A stretch of DNA of 16,704 nt from an uncultured Verrucomicrobiota bacterium (GTDB lineage: Bacteria; Verrucomicrobiota; Kiritimatiellia; RFP12; UBA1067), in assembly GCA_946543025.1 (NCBI GenBank), contig CAMNLN010000037.1, forward strand, positions 1-16,704, in the 5' to 3' direction. The notes under the pieces are model-generated. The model was not told the DNA's origin, made no database searches, and saw only the letters and a list, made by a program, of their open reading frames with translations. The translations under genes were made by a program, and so were the position numbers. Of the stretch, positions 7,149-13,081 are shown piece by piece (within the stretch, counting starts at the first letter, position 1; each line of letters begins with the position of its first letter).

Positions 7149-9188
7149 ATGAAAACGAAAAACAAAGTTGCAATGAACGCGAGACGGCGTGGCCTCATGG
7201 GGGGCACATTGCTTGGCGCAATGCTATGCTGCTCGGCGATTGGCGCCGTCACGTGGACTGGCGGCGGCGCGGGAAACTGGTCTGACGCCAACAGATGGGA
7301 GAGCGGCACGGTCCCGACGGCAAATGATGCCGTCCGTCTGCAAAACGGCGCGAATCTTGTCATCGACGAGGATGCGCTTCTCGGGCAAGGCGGCCTGATC
7401 GGGGACTGGACGGCAGACGGCGTGTGGGGCCTGTGGGGGGATTCGTGGAACAAAGGCATGGGCTATACGGAGAATCCGGCATATGTCCGTGAAGACGGTA
7501 CGTTGGTGTTGACGGATGACGCAGGATCGCAGCGCAACTTCGCGTCCATATCGAATCGGACGTTTGGCATCGAGGATACGTTTGAGGCGCGTTTCACTTA
7601 TTCGGCCTCGATGTTGGGACGCTATGCGGATGAACAACGCGCGGAGGGCTTCGGGTGCTATTTCGGACTTCATGCGCGGCATTATGATTCGTCGCATGTC
7701 TACGCCATCCCGGAGAACGCATATGGCTTTAGCCTCAAGTTGTGGAGCACGGGCGGATTTAGTTGGGTTTACAATCCCGATCGCCCGAGTTCGGCGGAGA
7801 TATCTGGCGCGACGATGGGAATAAACGTCGGAAAGCCTATCGACATGATCGTTCGATTCGAGAGGGGTTTGCTGACGGTTTCGATGCGGCAAGGTGAGTC
7901 CTTGTGGTCGGCGTCCCGCGACATTTCCGCTGGCTTTGCCAATGGTCTTCGCCGCTATTTCATTTTGTCTGGCGGAACAAACCGCGATCATCTCTATGCT
8001 TATCAGACGATCTCCAACTTCGAGGGCCGTTCGCGTTTCTGCGGCAGCGTTTCCCACGATGGCTACCTGCCGTTTGGAACGGACAAGTGGCAGGTAAACA
8101 ACGGCGCAAGCGTAGGCATCGTTAACGGCAACGAGATCATGATGAACAAGGTGACAGGCGCACAGGGGAGCATTGTGTGCAAGAAGAAGCTGCCTACGAG
8201 ACGCGCATTTACGGTTGAATTTACTGAACGGCTTTCCAATGTCGGTTCATGGGGCGAAGGAATGTCCGTCGCATTACAGCCAGACAGTTTGTCTCCAAGT
8301 TTCTCCGCAGACCGTTTTTCGGTCAAGCCCGTCTCGGCTGACAGGGGTGTCAGCTTCGGACACAAGTGGTGGAATCCGGCGTTCAGATGGTGCAGCGACG
8401 GTGTCAATTACGTTACTTCCGCAAATGCTCCGAATGGAATCGGGAAACTGGCGGACGCCGACTATGTTTTCTCCATTCAGCATGATGGTTTCGGCAACAT
8501 TCGTGCAACGGTCAAGGCAGATGGAAAGACATACGCGGACTGCCAATCCTATACGCAGATCACGAACTGGTCTGACGGAACGTACCTTGGTTTCTTGTTC
8601 GGGTCGATTTGGAATAATTCAATTGAATGCCGTGTGAGTTCGCCGCGCGTTCTGTTCGCCGATTATGGAACGGAAACGCTCGCAGACAAACTCGTCGTCG
8701 ATGCCGACGCTTCCGCCACGTTGACCGTCGCCACGGTAGCAGAGAACGACACGGCTCCGATGGTTCGCTTTCCCACGGTATCGTTTGGTTCCGGCAGTTC
8801 GCTGTCCGTCGCCCCGACAAACGGTAACGTTGCCCTGTCGTTTGAAAACGTGAACGTGGATGGGGTGGCGACCCTCGCGATGCAGAATGGCGCACGCGTG
8901 TCAATCGGCAATCTTTGTTTTACGGGATCGGCGGCGGGCGGCCTGGCCGTCACCGGCGACGTGACATTTTGCTCGCCATTGTCTGTCACGGTTCCCGCCG
9001 GATGGAAAGCCGCGAAGGTTTCCGCCTGCTTGATCGACGGCACGGGAATGACAGGTGCTCTTCCGGATGTGTCAGCTTTCAACGTCGTCTTGAGCGACGG
9101 CACCGTGCTGCAGAACTCGATGTTGAAGAAGTCTGGCGGCAAGTTGACGATCAACTTTGCGACAGGGACATTGCTATGCATCAGATGA
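7149..9188 (+). CDS. Secreted tandem lectin-like (concanavalin-type) protein
   Basis: A strong AAAGGAG overlaps the previous stop codon and lies five bases before the ATG, so the gene is cotranscribed with the glycosidase. The 679-residue product has a signal peptide (positive start, then GGTLLGAMLCCSAIGA). A short motif, WTGGGAGNWSDANRWESGTVP, follows at ~35-58 and is typical of autotransporter-like and PVC surface proteins. Two beta-sandwich modules come next (~75-295 and ~300-505), each with L-type-lectin/LamG features such as GFGCYFGLHAR and GEGMSVALQPDS. The last 170 residues look like beta-strand repeats. There is no PEP-CTERM signal, LPXTG motif or beta-barrel, so its anchoring is unknown. 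No catalytic motif is seen. Sugar binding in support of the flanking enzymes is inferred; the protein family itself is not one I recognise. Confidence 0.82.
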   Translation: MKTKNKVAMNARRRGLMGGTLLGAMLCCSAIGAVTWTGGGAGNWSDANRWESGTVPTANDAVRLQNGANLVIDEDALLGQGGLIGDWTADGVWGLWGDSWNKGMGYTENPAYVREDGTLVLTDDAGSQRNFASISNRTFGIEDTFEARFTYSASMLGRYADEQRAEGFGCYFGLHARHYDSSHVYAIPENAYGFSLKLWSTGGFSWVYNPDRPSSAEISGATMGINVGKPIDMIVRFERGLLTVSMRQGESLWSASRDISAGFANGLRRYFILSGGTNRDHLYAYQTISNFEGRSRFCGSVSHDGYLPFGTDKWQVNNGASVGIVNGNEIMMNKVTGAQGSIVCKKKLPTRRAFTVEFTERLSNVGSWGEGMSVALQPDSLSPSFSADRFSVKPVSADRGVSFGHKWWNPAFRWCSDGVNYVTSANAPNGIGKLADADYVFSIQHDGFGNIRATVKADGKTYADCQSYTQITNWSDGTYLGFLFGSIWNNSIECRVSSPRVLFADYGTETLADKLVVDADASATLTVATVAENDTAPMVRFPTVSFGSGSSLSVAPTNGNVALSFENVNVDGVATLAMQNGARVSIGNLCFTGSAAGGLAVTGDVTFCSPLSVTVPAGWKAAKVSACLIDGTGMTGALPDVSAFNVVLSDGTVLQNSMLKKSGGKLTINFATGTLLCIR

Positions 9189-11290
9189 TTCGAACTGCTT
9201 TGCTTGCGTTCGCGTCGTCGTTCGCAGGATATTCGGCGTGCGGAAAGGGCGGTACGTGGATTTGGTATCCCGGGGATTATGCCCTGTGGCGCGGGAACGA
9301 TCTTCAGGCACGGCGCATCGAGCACGGCGGCGGATATCCCGTGTTCTGGGCAACGTATGCCCCGCATCCGCTTGTAGACTTCGTGAAGCAGGTGGAGCTT
9401 GATGCTCCGGAGACGGTAGACATAGCCTGGGAAGGAACATGTCGCATCATGGGCTGGGGCGCCAAGGATCCATTGCCGGGCGTTGTCTCCAACCGCTATG
9501 TGTTTCCGGCCGGGAAATACACCGTTGTCGCGCGCGTCTATTCGCAAGGCCGGCCGCCCGCGCTTTACATGAGTGGTCCGCATCTGAAAACCGATTCGTC
9601 GTGGACGGCAGACTGGCGTACGGTCGTGTCTGGGACGAGTGGCGAACCGGCTCCTCCTGCCGAAACGCGGACACGGCTTGACGCACCTGGCAGGCGTCCG
9701 TCCGAAATGAGGCTCTCAACGGCTCCGAGGGCCGCCGCAAAAGTCGAGACGATTCGCGGGAACCACATCTTCGCAGATTTCGGCGAAGAGACGTTCGGGT
9801 TCCTGAAGCTGAAGGGCGTAAAGGGCAAGGGACGCATTCGCATCGTCTATGGAGAAAGCGAACCGGAGGCAATGTGCGAAGACTTCGACGGCCCGGACCA
9901 GTGGGAATATGTCGAGGCTGGGCTGGAAGAAGAACTGCGGCTCAAGGTGTCGCGCGGTTTTCGATACGCGCACGTCATCCCGGACAGTGGCGTTTCCGTG
10001 GATTCCGTGGCAATGGATGCCGAACTGTGCCCGTTGCGCCGAAGGGGCTCGTTCAGGTGCTCCGACGAATTGCTGAACAGGATATGGGACGTCTCTGCGC
10101 ACACGATGGAACTGACGACGCGCGAGCTGTTCATAGAGGGCGTGAAGCGCGATCGCTGGACGTGGAGCGGCGACGCGCGGCAAAGCTATCTGATGTCCTA
10201 CTACCTGTTCGGCGGCAGCGATATCGCCAAGGATACGCTCTTCTACCAGCGCGGCGGCGATCCGCTGGTGATGCACATTAACCAAATCATGGACTATACG
10301 TTCTACTGGTTCATGTCCGTGTGGGAATACTACATGCATACGGGGGACCGCCTGTTTCTGGAACAGATCGTCGCCCGGATGGCGTCGCTGATGGACTTCG
10401 CGATTGGGCGACTTGACGCAAATGGACGACCTCGCGACAGGCCTGGCGACTGGATGTTCATCGACTGGGCGCCGCAACCGTTGCGCAACCACGGTGGCGT
10501 GACGAGCTTTGAGCAGATGCTGTTCGTCGAATCGCTGACAGCGATGGCAGATGTCTTGGACGAACTGGGGCGTGACGGCGCGGCGGCATACCGAAAACGG
10601 GCCGAAGTCCTGCGTTCGGAGATCGTGCCGCTTTTTTGGAATCGGGAGAAAGGCGGACTGATGCATCTTCTGCGCGACGACGGAAAGCTTGATGGGCAGC
10701 TCACGCGCTACCCGAACATGTTTGGTCTTGAGTGGGGATACTTCGACGCCGAACAGCGGCAAAGCGTCTTGAAGAACGTCATCTTGAACGAGCATGTCAT
10801 GGGGATTCAGACTCCGTATATGCGGTTTTACGAACTTGACGCGCTCTGCGGGCTGGGAATGCATACGAACGTTCTTGATGCCGTAAGATCGTATTGGGGC
10901 GGCATGCTGGCCGAAGGTGCCACGTCTTTCTGGGAACTTTACAATCCAAAAGAGAAAGGCCTGGAGAAATATGCCATGTACAAGAGACCGTTCGGCAAAT
11001 CGCTCTGCCACGCATGGGGAGCAGGTCCCGTCTATCTGCTTGGACGACACATTCTTGGCGTAACGCCAACGAAACCAGGCTTCGCAGAGTATGAGGTCCG
11101 GCCTAACGCCGCCGGGCTTTCATGGATTGAAGGGACCGTGCCTACGCCACATGGCGAGATACGCGTCTCGTGTCGAGACGGAGTCCTGTCGGTGAAAGGC
11201 GACGGGCACGGCACGGGAATTCTCGTGTTGCCAGGCAACATTCGCCGTAGGATACCGAATAAAGGTTCGCTGACGATCAGAGACATGTGA
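9176..11290 (+). CDS. Secreted alpha-L-rhamnosidase (GH78)
   Basis: This enzyme should release terminal alpha-L-rhamnose by inversion. The ATG at 9176 has AGGGA about six bases upstream and overlaps the previous gene; a second ATG at 9185 forms an ATGA with that gene's stop, so translation is probably coupled. The 704-residue product starts with a signal peptide, possibly of lipoprotein type (AGYSAC). N-terminal beta-sandwich modules cover ~25-300 and the (alpha/alpha)6 barrel ~300-640, with a C-terminal beta-domain. Acidic residues E321, D326 and D333 in EGVKRDRWTWSGD have exactly the spacing (5 and 7) of D567, E572 and D579 of Bacillus RhaB. E587 in GATSFWELYN matches its E841. Glu and Asp are exchanged at the first two sites, as in many environmental GH78-like proteins. 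Activity is likely but not proven. Confidence 0.9.
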   Translation: MHQMIRTALLAFASSFAGYSACGKGGTWIWYPGDYALWRGNDLQARRIEHGGGYPVFWATYAPHPLVDFVKQVELDAPETVDIAWEGTCRIMGWGAKDPLPGVVSNRYVFPAGKYTVVARVYSQGRPPALYMSGPHLKTDSSWTADWRTVVSGTSGEPAPPAETRTRLDAPGRRPSEMRLSTAPRAAAKVETIRGNHIFADFGEETFGFLKLKGVKGKGRIRIVYGESEPEAMCEDFDGPDQWEYVEAGLEEELRLKVSRGFRYAHVIPDSGVSVDSVAMDAELCPLRRRGSFRCSDELLNRIWDVSAHTMELTTRELFIEGVKRDRWTWSGDARQSYLMSYYLFGGSDIAKDTLFYQRGGDPLVMHINQIMDYTFYWFMSVWEYYMHTGDRLFLEQIVARMASLMDFAIGRLDANGRPRDRPGDWMFIDWAPQPLRNHGGVTSFEQMLFVESLTAMADVLDELGRDGAAAYRKRAEVLRSEIVPLFWNREKGGLMHLLRDDGKLDGQLTRYPNMFGLEWGYFDAEQRQSVLKNVILNEHVMGIQTPYMRFYELDALCGLGMHTNVLDAVRSYWGGMLAEGATSFWELYNPKEKGLEKYAMYKRPFGKSLCHAWGAGPVYLLGRHILGVTPTKPGFAEYEVRPNAAGLSWIEGTVPTPHGEIRVSCRDGVLSVKGDGHGTGILVLPGNIRRRIPNKGSLTIRDM

Positions 11291-11310
11291 GAAGGTGCAG
11301 AAGGGCCTGT

Positions 11311-11361
11311 CCACACGATGAGCAGTTCCTGCCACACGGTCGCGTGAAAATTTGCTAGAAT
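11311..11361 (+). promoter_or_regulatory. Extended -10 promoter with 21-bp direct repeat, upstream of the isomerase/heme-protein unit
   Basis: TGCTAGAAT at 11353-11361 is an extended -10 element, and no good -35 is present. In its place lie two exact copies of CCACACG, at 11311-11317 and 11332-11338, spaced 21 bp. The second falls exactly on the -35 position. This is the geometry of an AraC-family activator site. The half-site sequence differs from that at 4465-4497, so a different regulator, not in this window, would be involved. Confidence 0.45.
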
Positions 11362-11385
11362 CTGCGGTGTCTCAAACAGCGGCCC

Positions 11386-11397
11386 TGCAGGCCTGCA
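11386..11397. repeat. Perfect 12-bp palindrome in the isomerase leader
   Basis: TGCAGGCCTGCA is self-complementary and lies between the extended -10 box and the GTG start at 11418, where a repressor could block transcription. It could also be a chance palindrome; no second copy was noticed. Confidence 0.3.
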
Positions 11398-11417
11398 ATT
11401 AACGAAGAAGGTGTGAC

Positions 11418-13034
11418 GTGAAGAAACAGAATGACATGACGACGCCATGCGCCTCATGCGGGCGCAAGGATTTCATCTACGGGCTTTTCGCCGCCGTCGC
11501 GGCGGGCACGGCATCGGCCCACGAGCTCGGGGACTTCCTCACGGCGCTTCCCGCGCCGACGCCGGCAGGCGCGATCCCCGACAAGGCGGGCGCGGTCAAG
11601 GTGCGCCTCGTGTTTGCCATCTGGGACGAGGTGCAGGTGAAAAAGACGTGGCCCAACGTCGGCTTCGACTTCCGCCCCGTGATGAAGAACGTCGCGGACG
11701 CGCTGAACGCCGGCGTGCCGGGCGTGAAGTTCGTGCCGGGCATGGCGTTCGACGACGTCGGCACCGCGAAGATCTTGGAGGAAGACGCGAAGTCTGGCGA
11801 CGTGAAGGGCTACCTCGTGATCCAGATGAACTCGTGGCCTAAGGCCATTGCCGGCATCGTCAAGGCCGGCAAGCCCACGCTCTTCTGCAGCTTCCCGTAC
11901 TCCGGCATCGGCGGGTGGGACGTGCAGAACGCCGCGATGCTGCGCCGGAAAACGAAGCATTATGCGTTCATGAGCTCGCTCGATTTCAATGACACGATCG
12001 GGGCCGCGCGCGCGTTCGAGGCGTTGAAGGCCGGCACGGGCGATGACTTCGTGAAGGCCGCGACCGGCTACCGACTCGCCCACACGCCGCCGGAGTCCGG
12101 CATCAAGCCGTGCGAGGGGCCGCTCGACTGTCTCTCCCCCGATGAGACGCTGGCCGCCGTGAAAGGCAAGAAGATCCTCTCCGTGGAGGGGTACGACGAG
12201 AAAATGAAGGCGAAGATACTCAAGGACTTCGGCATCGTCGTGGAGGACGTCAAGTTCGACGAGCTGAACGCCGCGTGGGAGAAGGTTCCGGATGCGCTCG
12301 CGCGGGAGAAGGTCGCCGAGTGGAAGCGTACGGCGCGGAAGATCGCGGGCGTATCGGACGAGACGCTGTTCGGCTGCGCGAAGCAATTCTACGGGATGCA
12401 GGCCGTCCTCAAGGCGCACGGCGCGGTCGCGATCTCCGTCAACTGCCTCGGCGGGTGCTATACAGGGAAACTGCAGGCGTATCCGTGCCTTGGCTTCATG
12501 GAGCTGCAGGACATCGGGCTCTTCGGGACATGCGAGAACGACATTCGCTCCACCACGGCGATGGTGGTGTTCGGCGCGATGACGAAGGGGCGCATGGGGT
12601 ACATCTCCGACCCGGCGATCGACTCCTCGCGGCGGGCGATGGTCTTCGCGCACTGCGTGGCGACGCGCAAGTTCCTCGGTCCGCAGGACACGTCCGCACC
12701 CTACGAGATCGAGACTCACTCTGAGGACCGCCAAGGCGCATCCGTCCGCGCGCTCGCGCCGATCAATTATCCCGTCACGACGGTGCAGTTCCAGTTCTTC
12801 GGGGACGGCGGCAAGGGTTGCGTGCTCGTGCAGACAGGGCGCACGATCGGAAACGACCTTGACGACCGCGCCTGCCGCACGAAGATCGTCGCCGAGGTGA
12901 CGGGCGACTTCGAGAAGTCGTACCCGCTCTGGGACCACTGGGGTTGGCACCGCGTCACGTTCCTCGGCGATTTCAAGAAGGACGTGGAAGCCCTCGCGAA
13001 GAAGATCGGCTATCGCGTGATCTACGAGTCGTAG
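11418..13034 (+). CDS. Exported L-fucose/L-arabinose isomerase-like protein
   Basis: The GTG at 11418 has AGAAGG seven bases upstream. The 538-residue product begins with an N-region ending GRKDFIY, then GLFAAVAAGTASA. This looks like a secretion signal, perhaps a twin-arginine variant with RK in place of RR, which is unusual for an isomerase fold. The body matches the L-fucose isomerase-like superfamily: an N-terminal Rossmann-type half (VRLVFAIWDEV, YLVIQMNSWP) and a C-terminal half containing SVNCLGG, PCLGFMELQDIGLFGTCENDI and FAHCVATRKF. By family knowledge, the acidic residue in CEND (Glu373) and the His in AHC (His412) are candidate metal/active-site positions. Such proteins are common and uncharacterised in PVC bacteria. 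Aldose-ketose isomerisation is possible but unproven. The next gene starts 47 bases downstream and is probably cotranscribed. Confidence 0.8.
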   Translation: MKKQNDMTTPCASCGRKDFIYGLFAAVAAGTASAHELGDFLTALPAPTPAGAIPDKAGAVKVRLVFAIWDEVQVKKTWPNVGFDFRPVMKNVADALNAGVPGVKFVPGMAFDDVGTAKILEEDAKSGDVKGYLVIQMNSWPKAIAGIVKAGKPTLFCSFPYSGIGGWDVQNAAMLRRKTKHYAFMSSLDFNDTIGAARAFEALKAGTGDDFVKAATGYRLAHTPPESGIKPCEGPLDCLSPDETLAAVKGKKILSVEGYDEKMKAKILKDFGIVVEDVKFDELNAAWEKVPDALAREKVAEWKRTARKIAGVSDETLFGCAKQFYGMQAVLKAHGAVAISVNCLGGCYTGKLQAYPCLGFMELQDIGLFGTCENDIRSTTAMVVFGAMTKGRMGYISDPAIDSSRRAMVFAHCVATRKFLGPQDTSAPYEIETHSEDRQGASVRALAPINYPVTTVQFQFFGDGGKGCVLVQTGRTIGNDLDDRACRTKIVAEVTGDFEKSYPLWDHWGWHRVTFLGDFKKDVEALAKKIGYRVIYES

Positions 13035-13081
13035 GGACGGCGGCGGCAAGAAGAGCCGGGGAAAACGAACGCAAGCCTCTT

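Noticed and set aside
8915..9175. N-terminal extension of the rhamnosidase frame back to 8915
   Set aside because: It overlaps the lectin-like gene in another frame and lacks a signal peptide; the ATG at 9176 has a ribosome-binding site and starts a proper signal sequence.
11291..11352. Terminator after the rhamnosidase gene
   Set aside because: I found no stable hairpin with a following T-run between the stop codon at 11288-11290 and the next promoter.
11454..13049. 531-codon open frame on the minus strand
   Set aside because: Antisense shadow of the isomerase-like gene with biased composition; the plus strand has recognisable family motifs and a ribosome-binding site.
12944..13081. Upstream extension of the HzsA-related frame
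   Set aside because: It overlaps the isomerase-like coding sequence and is Arg-rich out-of-frame translation; the signal peptide begins only at 13082.
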